Shown here: positions 48,031 to 58,000 of the stretch, piece by piece
Position numbering within the stretch: position 1 is the stretch's first letter
Layout: the number at the start of each line of letters is the position of its first letter
Assembly (NCBI RefSeq): GCF_000738265.1
Contig: NZ_JFCQ01000029.1
Span: 310,001-374,000 of the forward strand
DNA from: Corynebacterium jeikeium
GTDB lineage: Bacteria; Actinomycetota; Actinomycetes; Mycobacteriales; Mycobacteriaceae
Direction: 5' to 3'
Length of the DNA stretch: 64,000 bases
Program-made: the position numbers and the translations under genes
Notes under the pieces: model-generated
The model's input: only the letters and a program-made list of their open reading frames with translations
Told to the model about the DNA's origin: nothing
The model's database searches: none

Positions 48031-51000
48031 GGACCTCGCGGATCGATCGGCCCGTGAGAAGCATGATCAGCCGGTCCACGCCCAAGCCCAAGCCGCCGGT
48101 CGGCGGCATACCGTTTTCGAGGGCGCGCAGGAAAGCCTCGTCGACCTCCATCGCCTCCGGGTCGCCGCCAGCGGCTTTCAACGACTGCGCCTCGAGGCGG
48201 TCGCGCTGCTCCAGCGGGTCGGTGAGCTCCGAGTAGGCCGTTCCCAGCTCCACGCCCCAGGCCACCAGATCCCAACGCTCGGCCACACCGGGCCGGCTGC
48301 GGTGCTGGCGGGTCAGGGGCGACACGCTGGTCGGGAAGTCCGTATAGAACGTCGGTGTGGTGGTGGTGTACTCCACCAACTGCTCATACATTTCCTGCAC
48401 CACTTCGCCGGCATCCCAGCCCGGCTGCACCGCAATGTCACGGTCGGCGCACAGTGCCAGCAGCTGTTCGAAGTCCGTCTCGGGCGTGATGGTCTGCCCC
48501 AGACGCTCGCTAATGGCGCCGTAAACGGTCTTCACCGGGAAGTCCTCCGCGATGCTAACCAGCTTGCCCTCCGGGTCCATCACCACTGGCTCGCCGTAAT
48601 AGGCCGTGGCGGCGGCCTGGATGATCTTCTGGGCGACTAATCGCATGGATTCGTAATCGCCGTGCGCCGCATAGGCCTCCACCGTGGTGAACTCCGGGTT
48701 GTGGGTGGCATCCACACCCTCGTTGCGGAACACGCGGCCCAGCTCGTAGACCTTCTCCACCCCCTGGGTCAGCAGGCGCTTCAGGTACAGCTCCGGCGCG
48801 ATGCGCAGGTACAGGTCCTGGTTGGCCGCATTGCTGCGGGTCTTGAACGGCCGCGCGTTCGCACCACCGTGCACGCGCTGCAGAATCGGGGTCTCAACCT
48901 CCATGTATCCCAGCCCGTCCAGGGTGCTGCGGATCGCCGCGTTCACCACCGACCGGGCACGCAGGCGCTGGTTGACCTCCCCGATGCCAGCACCGCGGCG
49001 CTGCAATGGGTGTAGGTCCTTCGCCTCCATCGTGATGTCGTCCACCAGCAGCGAAGGCTCGCCGGTACGGGATTCCCCGCGCACACCTGTCGCCGCCACC
49101 AGGTCACCCAAGTCGAGCGCACGGATCTTCCAGGCCAACTGCTCCCCCGGCGCCTCGACCAGGAGCTGGCAGGTGCCCGAGGCATCCCGCAGTTCAAAGA
49201 AAGTCACCCCACCAAAGTCGCGTTTGGCCACGATCCGGCCGGATACGCGCAGCGGACCGCCACGGTGGGCGTCACTACCATTGCCTTGACCTTCGGCAAC
49301 CTCCGCGCACCGCACAACCGTAACGGCACCGGAGCCAGCGATAGGGTCAGCAACGGGCCAGGGCTCCACCCCAGATTCCCGCAGCGCCATGGCCTTCTTG
49401 ATTCGCACGGCCGTTTGTTCGCTGGCGGTCTGCTTGTTCGCATCCGTCACCTGCTCCACGTAGTTCAGCGCTTGGGCTGCCTCGGGCTGGCTGGTGGCTG
49501 TGGATGTGTAGCCACGGTGCTCTTCGCTGCCGCTGCGGTTGAACAGGGCGCCCATGGTCGGCACGAAGCCCTCCGCAATGCCGGAGGCCAACCCGACCCG
49601 CGCCATCGACAGCGAATCCGGGTAGCAGACATAGCGCGGAATCCACACGGGCTTGTATTTCTGGTTCGACCTGTAGAGGGTCTCCATCTGCCACCACTTG
49701 GACAGGTACGTCAACACCCGGCGCGCTTGCCTGCGCACCGGTCCGACGGCCACGGCATCCTCGCTGGCGAAGAGCTCGCGGAACACGGCGAAGTTTAGCG
49801 ATAGCTTCTGCAGCTTCGCCTCGGTACACAGCGCCACGATCATCGTTTCGACCGTGCCATTCGGGGCGCTGGGACTGCGGCGCATCAGGTCCAGCGACGC
49901 GCCGCTGAGCCCCCAGGGGATAAACGACAGGACCGCCACCGTTTCCTCCCCCACCAGCGCTTCGGCCAGCAGGCAGTCTTTGTCCTGCGGGTCGCCGAGT
50001 CTGCCCAGGGCCATGGAAAAGCCGCGTTCGTCGGTCGTATCGCGCCACTGGTCGGCCAGTGCCTCGACCCGCTGCATCTCTTCGGCGCTGAGTTCGCCGT
50101 GGCGGCGGATCCTTACGCGCACACCCGCCTTCTGTGCGTGCGCGCGGGCCTGGCGCACCTCGCGCAGCTCAGAGAGGCGGAAATTCTGCGTGTCGATGAC
50201 GGCCTCGTCCCCCAGGTGGATCGAGCTCAGCCCATGCCGTTCGTACGCTCTGGTCGCTGGTTCGGACGCCCCCATCACAGCCGGAACCCATCCAAACGAA
50301 CGCGCACGGTCCAGCCAGGCGGAGATTGCCTGATCCCAGTACCTCGGGTCGCCAATCGGGTCGGCTGACGCCAAGCACACGCCAGCTTCGATGCGATAAG
50401 TCACCGCTGCCCGACCCTTCGGTTCATAGACGACGGACTTGTCGCGCCGGGTGGCGAAGTATGCCAGGGAGTCGTTGGTGTTGAAGCGGCGGATGAGGGC
50501 TCGCAGTGCTGCCTCGTCCTCCGGGCCGATACCGTATTCGTCGCGGTGCGAGCGGAGCAGAAACAGCCCCGCCAGCAACAGCACGACCGCGGCCAGGGCC
50601 GATACCAGGAAGCTGACGACCTTCGGCGGGGTGCCGGCGACGTGGGCGTGGTTAAACAGGGAGAACCCGGCGGAGTGGTTCAACGACCACAGCGTGCGCG
50701 TTTCGGCGGATAGGTTCCCGTGGAACACGTTAACCAGCACCAGCGCGATGAGGAACACCACGACGGTGCCAACCAGCCACGTTAGGAATGCGCCGAGGAT
50801 TGCGCCCTTGACGGTGTGGGTGAAGAAATCCCTGCGTTGCCTGAGCATCAACAGCAGCAGCAGGAACTGCACCCCCATACCCGTCACAAACAGGGAATGT
50901 GCCCACTGTGGGACCGGGTCGAAGTACTGCGGCAGGCAAAGAAGTAGCACGTTGCTGACGTTGAGGATCAGCAGCGCTGCCACGGCCACGACCCAGGCGG

Positions 51001-51370
51001 CACGCTTCGCTTTGTACAGCCCCACTCCCAGCACTAGCAGCGCGGCCGACCACGCCACCGAGGGCACAGGCACTGGCAGGAAGACGTTATCCATCACCAC
51101 CAGCATCTGGCGGACGTGCACGCGGGCGGCGCTGGAGATGCTGAGCACCAGTGCCATCAGCGCATAGGCGCACAGGATGGTGCCAATGAAGCGGGGGAAG
51201 AACGCCTGTGTCGCTAGCGGGTCTTTCGCGGCGCGGCCCCCTGCGCGGGTTCCTACGCGGCCCCCTGCGCGGGTCCGCAGCTTTGGTAGGTTTCTGCGAT
51301 CAACATTCACCCAATGAATTATGCACGCTGGGTTACACAGTCGGGCCGAACACGCCGCGCACCATCGCAT
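47999..51370 (-). CDS. lysX: Bifunctional lysyl-phosphatidylglycerol synthase / lysyl-tRNA synthetase LysX
   Basis: A 1123-residue fusion that makes Lys-tRNA and transfers lysine to phosphatidylglycerol, protecting against cationic peptides. Residues 60-270 hold about six to seven transmembrane helices. Residues 285-585 are the DUF2156/GNAT-like transferase (YFATRRDKSVVYEPKGRAAV). Residues 690-770 are the OB fold, and 790-1123 the class II LysRS with motif 2 FRNEGVDATHNPEFTTVEAY and motif 3 GLGLGVDRLIMLL. The size and layout match mycobacterial LysX. ATG 51370 lies inside the upstream gene. GTG 51310 is a plausible alternative. It lies just downstream of the giant smc-linked gene. Confidence 0.93.
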   Translation of the reverse strand: MRWCAACSARLCNPACIIHWVNVDRRNLPKLRTRAGGRVGTRAGGRAAKDPLATQAFFPRFIGTILCAYALMALVLSISSAARVHVRQMLVVMDNVFLPVPVPSVAWSAALLVLGVGLYKAKRAAWVVAVAALLILNVSNVLLLCLPQYFDPVPQWAHSLFVTGMGVQFLLLLLMLRQRRDFFTHTVKGAILGAFLTWLVGTVVVFLIALVLVNVFHGNLSAETRTLWSLNHSAGFSLFNHAHVAGTPPKVVSFLVSALAAVVLLLAGLFLLRSHRDEYGIGPEDEAALRALIRRFNTNDSLAYFATRRDKSVVYEPKGRAAVTYRIEAGVCLASADPIGDPRYWDQAISAWLDRARSFGWVPAVMGASEPATRAYERHGLSSIHLGDEAVIDTQNFRLSELREVRQARAHAQKAGVRVRIRRHGELSAEEMQRVEALADQWRDTTDERGFSMALGRLGDPQDKDCLLAEALVGEETVAVLSFIPWGLSGASLDLMRRSPSAPNGTVETMIVALCTEAKLQKLSLNFAVFRELFASEDAVAVGPVRRQARRVLTYLSKWWQMETLYRSNQKYKPVWIPRYVCYPDSLSMARVGLASGIAEGFVPTMGALFNRSGSEEHRGYTSTATSQPEAAQALNYVEQVTDANKQTASEQTAVRIKKAMALRESGVEPWPVADPIAGSGAVTVVRCAEVAEGQGNGSDAHRGGPLRVSGRIVAKRDFGGVTFFELRDASGTCQLLVEAPGEQLAWKIRALDLGDLVAATGVRGESRTGEPSLLVDDITMEAKDLHPLQRRGAGIGEVNQRLRARSVVNAAIRSTLDGLGYMEVETPILQRVHGGANARPFKTRSNAANQDLYLRIAPELYLKRLLTQGVEKVYELGRVFRNEGVDATHNPEFTTVEAYAAHGDYESMRLVAQKIIQAAATAYYGEPVVMDPEGKLVSIAEDFPVKTVYGAISERLGQTITPETDFEQLLALCADRDIAVQPGWDAGEVVQEMYEQLVEYTTTTPTFYTDFPTSVSPLTRQHRSRPGVAERWDLVAWGVELGTAYSELTDPLEQRDRLEAQSLKAAGGDPEAMEVDEAFLRALENGMPPTGGLGLGVDRLIMLLTGRSIREVLSFPAHPGGQ
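51233..51274. repeat. 18-bp direct repeat at the lysX 5' end
   Basis: GCGGCCCCCTGCGCGGGT occurs at 51233-51250 and identically at 51257-51274 (24-bp period). It encodes TRAGGR twice in the N-terminal tail of LysX. This looks like a recent in-frame duplication. Confidence 0.75.
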
Positions 51371-54300
51371 CTGCCATCACAATGTCGCCGGTCACCAGGT
51401 CCGGCACTAGGCGCGCCATGGCCGCCCACCCCGGGTAGGCATCCAGCAGTTTGCCCAGGCTGGACATCTTCTTGTGCGCGTACATGCGGGTGGCTAGCGC
51501 GAAGACCATGGAGACGACTGGCGCCAGCGCCCAGCGGTTCTCCGGGGTATCCGTATCCACGCCCTCCAGCTTGTCGAAGCGCACGCGCGCCGACAGGTAC
51601 AGCTGGCGGTTGGCGGACTTAACCTTCCGCAGCAGCGTGACGGCGGTCTTCATCAGTTCCGGGTCGCCCAGCAGCGCGGACAGTTCCTGCCGCTTGTTAA
51701 ACGTTTCGAACACCGCGATCAGGCGACTGTTTTCGTCGCTCAGCGCGCCCGGTACCACGCCCGCCTTGCCGAAGAACATGTCCAGCACGGCCTGCTGCTG
51801 TGCCGCGTCCATGTGCGCGATCTGCACGGTGGTGTTATCGATGCAGGCAGTATCCAGCGAGACATCGCGCCCCGTGTCCAGCGTCTGCACGACCGCTTGC
51901 CCGGCGACTTGCTTGAGTTCCTGGCGCAGGCGCTTGTCCTTCGCCTTCGCTTCTAGGGTCTGTGCTTCTTGCGCTTCTAGGTCTGACGCCCCCTCCGGGT
52001 CCACCAGCGACAGGTCCCCCAGGATCTCGAGGGCTGCGATCCAGGGCGTGTTCGATCGTTCGGCTTCCGCACCCACCAGGGTGGAATGCACCAGCCCAGA
52101 CAGGATGAATTGTGCGGGGCGGTCCGCCGCCGGAACCAGGGACTGGGACATGGCGTGCACGGATTCGCGCGGGTTTTTGGTCAGCGCCGTGCGCAGGTTA
52201 TCCAGCACGTCAAAGCGTCCGCGCAGCCAGCCTGCCCGCACGTCCCACAGGGTAGACAGCGTGGCCGTGTCGCCGGGTAGTTCCGTGGACTCCCCCGCTA
52301 GGAATGCGGAGAGCTTCGCCCACGGATCCTCGTCCGCGCCTTCACTGTGGGCTCCGAAGTAGCCGGTGGCCTCTGCGACCGCGCTGTGCTGGCCCGCGGC
52401 CACGGGGGCACGGAGGTAGTTGAAGCGATCCCGGCCGAACAGCTGCACGCTCAGCGGGCCGGCGCCCACCAGCTCGGCGGGCAGGGTACCTTGTGCGATG
52501 GCCCCGCCTTCTGCTCCAGCGGGGGCAGCTGCCAACTCGACGAAGGTCGCCGGCTGCCAGGGGGCGGTGTTCGGCCAGACCCACGCACCAGCACCGGGAG
52601 CCCCGAAGTTCACCGGAACATCCGGCGCGTCGCTAGTGATGGAAAGTGCCGCCCCGTCGACCGTGGCGGAGTAATCGAAGCTCGGCACGATGCGGGCCAG
52701 GCGCACGCTCACGCGGCGATCCTCGACGAACTCCAGCTCGATGGAGCCGGAGGTCAGGGTCGCCAGGGAGGCCTCGGCCTCGGCCAGGTCCACGAACCAG
52801 GTGACCTCGTCGATTGTCTGCAGCTTCAGGGTGCGCACGGGCGAGCCGTGGTGGTTGCGGATCACCACGCGGGCGTCCCCCATCAGCGCGCGGTTCTCTG
52901 CCTTCGAGCCCATGCCGGGGCGGAAGCCAGGGCGCACGCGGAAGCGGGTTTGCGTGTCGATGGAACGGGCGGAGACCTCAATGGGGTCGGTGCGCCACAT
53001 CGGATCCTCTCCCTGCATCGTCAGCTGATAGCGCAGGCGCGAGGGCTTCACGATGACGGGCAGTGCATCGCCCGCGTCGGTCTCCACGATTGTCGTCGTG
53101 AAGCGATCGGTGGGGCCGAGCTTCTGCGGAGGGATCTTCTCGAAAGGCTTGTCCCCCGGCAGCAGGCGCACCGTGACTGGGCTCAGGCCGCCGGCCATCG
53201 GCAGGCGCGTCTGGGCGCTGGGACCGCTGAAGTCCATCTCCAGGGAAAGACCTTCCACCAGCGCGTATTCGTGGCGGAAAGATTCGTTTCGGGGGCCGCG
53301 CAGACGCACCAGGTACTCGCCCACCCAGGGGCTTTCCCAGGCCTCGGGGTCGAAAACGTCGAACAGGCCACCCTCAGCCGGGACCTCCAGCGGTTCCTCG
53401 TCCGAGACTTCCTCGCCCGTTTCGCCGGGTCCGGCGTAGGAGGAGACGGACAGGTACCAGGTCTCCGCCGCGCCGGAGATCGTCGGCGGAAACTCCACCT
53501 GCAGGCTTTCGCAGTGGATCACCTTGCCACTGGTCGTTTCCACACCTCCAACCACGTCGTCGGGCTCGACGAACTGCACGCGCTGGCGCGGGTCCACCGC
53601 GCGCACGCCGACCATGGACGGGCTGTGCTCGCCGGGCTTGGCGATGTGCAGGCTCAGGGATTCGCTGAGGTCCAACAGGCGGATTACCCACCCGTTCCAG
53701 CTCTTCATCGGCTGTTCTTCCAGTACCGGAATGTCCGTGCCGGTCACCGGATCCACGGCGGTGGTTTCGGCGGGAACGACAACGTAGACCTGCTGGTGGT
53801 GCAGGGAAACTCGGCCGGTCAGATCCGCCCCGCGGATGGTGAACACCAGCACCGGATCATCGTTATCCACCAGTGGCAGCTGCCAGTGCTGCCCGTCGTT
53901 GGCGTTGCGCACGCTGACCTTGCGCAGCGGCTGGCGCACCGGGATGTCCAGGATCTCCGATACGGCCCGCCCCGCGTTGTCGGCGTGCATCGTGCGGAAG
54001 GCCGCGGGCGCGCCGTCGAAGTCGACCCGCCAGCGCACCTCGGTGTGCAGCTTCCCGTCGACCTCTAGGGGCTGGGCGGGCAGGCGCAGAACCACGCGCT
54101 GTCGCAGCGTATCTAGCTGCAGGCGCGGCTGGTCCTCGCGGTGCGCCACGCCTACGCTGTGACGCCGATCTTCCGTTCCCACCGGCCTCTCACGCAGCTC
54201 TTCGATCACATCCTCGAGGATGAGTGCTGGCAGCTCCACCGGCGGAAGGGTGTACTCCCAGGAGTCCGGGTGCGCCGCGGCGTGGGTGACGATCTCTACG

Positions 54301-54986
54301 ATCGGGGCGATCAGCTTCGCCGCGGTGTCCGGCAGCGTGGCGCACAGTGGCCCCACCTGCCGGGGCTCGTCGGCCAGCTCGGCGACGATGCCGCGGGCGA
54401 TCTCGGCGGCAATCTCGGAAGAGTCTATCTCCGTCGCGGCATCCGCGCCCTTCTGGCGGTGCCTATCCACCAGCTCGATTAGCTCCGGCACCCAGTCGGA
54501 GGCAATGCCCACGTGGGCGAACAGGCGCCCGAGTTCCCCATCAGGCCCGCCGGATACGCCGTCCATGGGATCCAGCCCAGCGGCGGACAGTAGCTCCGCG
54601 AACCGCCCCTCGATCAGTTGGGTACGTGTGGGCGTCGGCTCCAAACCAAGGCCGTACCAGTATTCCGCTGGCAGTTCCGAGACCTCATTGAACCGCGCGG
54701 CGCGGGACAGCAGCGTGGCGATCGTCAGCGCGGGACAGGCCTCTAGCAGGGATTTTTCAGTGGATCCAGCGGCGACCTGGCGGGCGATAAAGGTGCCGAA
54801 GAAGCGGGTAAGGCGCTCTAGCTCGTCGCCGTCGATGTCCAGCTCCACGAAGAGCTCGACGTCCGCCAGCTTCCCGGCAAGGGTCGCCTCCGTCGTCGAA
54901 GCCCACGGCAGGAGGGAATCCTGCAGATCAGAGATCGGGCTGGTGTTAGCTGCTGCGCTGGCTGGACTCTTCTCGCTAGAACTCAC
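51333..54986 (-). CDS. Large protein of unknown function directly downstream of smc
   Basis: A 1217-residue soluble protein that I do not recognise. The N-terminal 260 residues are helical and acidic (LELDIDGDELERLTRFFGTFI-like). Residues about 290-860 look beta-rich, with many short strands resembling repeated sandwich domains, for example RKVSVRNANDGQHWQLPLVD and EYLVRLRGPRNESFRHEYAL. The last 330 residues are helical again, with a coiled-coil-like basic/acidic stretch EAQTLEAKAKDKRLRQELKQ. There is no Walker motif, nuclease motif, signal peptide or membrane segment. It begins at GTG 54986, 21 bp after the smc stop, with AGGATGG ahead. Co-transcription with smc and lysX is likely. Confidence 0.85.
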   Translation of the reverse strand: MSSSEKSPASAAANTSPISDLQDSLLPWASTTEATLAGKLADVELFVELDIDGDELERLTRFFGTFIARQVAAGSTEKSLLEACPALTIATLLSRAARFNEVSELPAEYWYGLGLEPTPTRTQLIEGRFAELLSAAGLDPMDGVSGGPDGELGRLFAHVGIASDWVPELIELVDRHRQKGADAATEIDSSEIAAEIARGIVAELADEPRQVGPLCATLPDTAAKLIAPIVEIVTHAAAHPDSWEYTLPPVELPALILEDVIEELRERPVGTEDRRHSVGVAHREDQPRLQLDTLRQRVVLRLPAQPLEVDGKLHTEVRWRVDFDGAPAAFRTMHADNAGRAVSEILDIPVRQPLRKVSVRNANDGQHWQLPLVDNDDPVLVFTIRGADLTGRVSLHHQQVYVVVPAETTAVDPVTGTDIPVLEEQPMKSWNGWVIRLLDLSESLSLHIAKPGEHSPSMVGVRAVDPRQRVQFVEPDDVVGGVETTSGKVIHCESLQVEFPPTISGAAETWYLSVSSYAGPGETGEEVSDEEPLEVPAEGGLFDVFDPEAWESPWVGEYLVRLRGPRNESFRHEYALVEGLSLEMDFSGPSAQTRLPMAGGLSPVTVRLLPGDKPFEKIPPQKLGPTDRFTTTIVETDAGDALPVIVKPSRLRYQLTMQGEDPMWRTDPIEVSARSIDTQTRFRVRPGFRPGMGSKAENRALMGDARVVIRNHHGSPVRTLKLQTIDEVTWFVDLAEAEASLATLTSGSIELEFVEDRRVSVRLARIVPSFDYSATVDGAALSITSDAPDVPVNFGAPGAGAWVWPNTAPWQPATFVELAAAPAGAEGGAIAQGTLPAELVGAGPLSVQLFGRDRFNYLRAPVAAGQHSAVAEATGYFGAHSEGADEDPWAKLSAFLAGESTELPGDTATLSTLWDVRAGWLRGRFDVLDNLRTALTKNPRESVHAMSQSLVPAADRPAQFILSGLVHSTLVGAEAERSNTPWIAALEILGDLSLVDPEGASDLEAQEAQTLEAKAKDKRLRQELKQVAGQAVVQTLDTGRDVSLDTACIDNTTVQIAHMDAAQQQAVLDMFFGKAGVVPGALSDENSRLIAVFETFNKRQELSALLGDPELMKTAVTLLRKVKSANRQLYLSARVRFDKLEGVDTDTPENRWALAPVVSMVFALATRMYAHKKMSSLGKLLDAYPGWAAMARLVPDLVTGDIVMADAMVRGVFGPTV

Positions 54987-55007
54987 GCGACCATCCTACG
55001 CCACCGT

Positions 55008-58000
55008 TCAGGCGGTCTTCTCGGGAGCCATCCTCTGCGAAATAACCCTGGTCACACCGTCGCCGCGCATGGTCACGCCGTACAGCACGTTGGCCACATC
55101 CATGGTGGGTTTCTGGTGGGTAATCACAATCAGCTGCGAATCCTTCCGCAGCTCCTCGAATAGGGCGATCAGGCGCCGCAGGTTCACGTCGTCCAGCGCG
55201 GCCTCGACCTCGTCCATCACGTAAAACGGGCTCGGGCGGGCCTTGAAGATCGCCACCAGCATCGCCAGGGCGGTCAGGGACTTCTCGCCACCCGACAGCA
55301 GCGACAGGCGCTTGACCTTCTTGCCCGGCGGGCGGGCTTCGACCTCGATGCCGGTGGTCAGCATGTCGTCCGGGTCGGTCAGCACCAATCGGCCCGCGCC
55401 ACCCGGGAACAGGGTGCTAAAGACCTGCGGGAAGGCGACCTCGACGTCCTTCCATGCCTCGGTGAACAGCTGCAGGATCGTGGCGTCCACGTCGGCGATG
55501 ACCTCGTGCAAGTCATTGCGCGCCCGCTCCACATCGTCCAGCTGCTGGGCCAGGAAGTTGTAGCGCTCCTCCAGCGCCTTGAACTCCTCCAGCGCCAGCG
55601 GGTTGACCTTGCCCAGGGAGTTCAGTGCCTTCTCGGCCTTCTTCAGCTCGGCCTTGGTGGCGGCCACGTCGAAGTCCTCCGGCAGCTCCTCGGCCAGCAG
55701 CTGTTCGGCGGTGAGCCCCAGCTGTTCCATCGCCCCGGCCACGGCTTGCTCGATCTTCACCTGCGCCTGGGTGCGCGCCAGTTCGGCGGTGTGTGCGTTG
55801 TCGTTCATGCGCCCCAGCTGCGCGGTCAGGGCGGAGACCTTGTCGCGCTGCTGCGCCATCGTGGTCTGCCACTGCTTGTGTGCGTGCTCGGTCTGCGAGC
55901 GATTGGCTTCGGCGGTGGCCAGTGCGTCGGCGATGCGGTCGGCGATTCGCTGGGATTGTTCGCGCACGCAGGTCGCCATTTCCCGGGCGGCGGCGCGACG
56001 GGCTTGTTGCTGCTGGTGGTGTTTACGCGCGGCTTCTTCCGCCCGAGCCTGCCGGCGCAGGTTCTCTGCCTTGCCGCGGGTGGATTGCGCGCGTTCCTCC
56101 GCGGTGCGCTGCGCCAGGCGAGCTTCCATTTCCATGGCCTTGACCTGGGACAGGTGCAGCGCTGCGGCATCGCGCTCGGCCGACGACGGCTCGGTCGTGT
56201 GGTCTTCGTCGTCCACGCGCGCCACGCGGTCGGCTAGCTCGTCGAGTTCCTCGGTGGCCTTCGCCAAGCGCTGCTCGGCCGATTGCTGTTCGGCGGTACT
56301 GCGCTCTAGTTGCCTCTGTGCCGCGTCGCCCTGCTTTTGCAGCGCGCCCAGGCGCTTGGCTGCCGCGTCGCGCAGAGCCCGGTGTTCCTGCTCCGCCGCG
56401 CGCGCCGCAGCCGCCGCGGTGCGCAGGTCGCTGGCCGCGTCGAGCGCACCAGACAGCGCGGCCTGCAGGTCGCCTAGTTCCTTCTTTTTCTTTGTGACGC
56501 CCTCTGTTTCCGCCGCGATCCTATCCGCCAACTCGACAGGGGTGGTCCCGCCGGATCCACTGGCAACCCACCCGGCGCCGTAGACGGAGCCGTCCTTCGT
56601 CACCGCGCGCAGGCGCGGGTCCGCGGCCACGACCTTCCTGGCTTCCGCCGCACTATCCACCGCCACAACGTCCACCAGCAGGGCGGTCAGGGGGCGCAGC
56701 AGGTCGGCGGGCACGTTCATCAGGTCCAGCAGCCACTTACCCGCCGAAACGTCCGTATCCAGGCGGAACGTCGCACTCGCATCCCCTTCCGGAGCCGACG
56801 GGTCCAGCAGCACCGCCCGGCCTTCGCGGGCATCGGTGAGGGCGGAGATGAGGGCGTCCGAAAGAGGGGCAACAATTCCCGAGCTCGCCGCATCGCCCAA
56901 AACGGCGGCCGCGGCGGCACCCCATCCGTCGTGAATGTGCAGCTGCTCGGCCAGGCGGCGGGTGGCAATGCCCGCCTTGTCGGCGGCGCGGACGACTACC
57001 GCAGCTCCGTCGGTGGGGGTCAGCCGATCCTGCCAGGCGGCGATGGTGGCCTCGGCGGTGGCGATGTCGCGCTCCAGCTGCAGTTGTTCGGCGCGCAACT
57101 GTTCGGCGCGCTCCTCCGCGCCTGCGGCCTCGCGGTCGGCCTGGGCGCGGGATTCTTCCAAGTCACCTCCGGAGGCTTCGGTCTCGCGCAAGGCTTCCTC
57201 TGCCTCGGTGATGTCCTCCAGCAGGCCGTCGAGGGTTTCCTGCTGTTCGGTGGCATTTTCTTGCAGGCGCTCGACCTCCGCGGCGGCGTTGTCGCGCTGG
57301 GTGGCAGCGGCCTCGTGCTGGGCCAGCAGGCGTACCACGCCCTCGCGCCGGTCGGCGATCGCGCGAACCTGCGCGAAGTGTTCCTGTTCGGCGGCGCGGG
57401 CGGCCTCCTCTGCCTCGGCGACCTGCTCGGCGATAGTCTCCAGCTTCTCGGCGGCGATCTCCACGTTTTCTTCCAGCTCGGCCTGCTCCTCGGCGGCGCG
57501 CTCGGCGCGTTCCAGCAGCTCTTGCGGGTCCGGGCCGGACCATTCGGCAACCTGCGCCTGTTCCGCGCGGTCGCTGGCGATACGCAGGGTGGCGGAGTTC
57601 TTCTCCTGCACCGCGGACAGCCGGTACCAAAGGTTCTTCGCCGCCTCGGCTTCCTCCAGGGCGGTGCGCAGTTCTTCCTCGGTCACGGCCAGGGTCTCGC
57701 TGTGTTCCTCCAGCTCCGCCTGCAGTTCGGCGCGCTGTTCGGCCAGCATCTCACTGCGCCGCGTGGAGTCGTTGAGCTCCTCGGATAGCTGCTTAACCTT
57801 GTGCGCGGCCAGCTGCACGCGCGTGCTACGGATGGTGGCCTGCACTGCGGAGGCCTTCTGTGCGGCCTCTGCCTGGCGCGCCAGCGGCCCGAGCTGTTTG
57901 TGCAGCTCGTCGGTCAGGTCGTGCAGGCGGTCGAGGTTGGCCTGCATGTTGACCAGCTTGCGTTGCGCCTTTTCTTTTCGACGCCGATGCTTCAGCACAC

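Noticed and set aside
52347-54068. A 573-codon plus-strand open frame opposite the giant smc-linked gene
   Set aside because: Codon-bias shadow. The minus-strand frame is longer, has GTG with AGGATGG, and is correctly spaced after smc.
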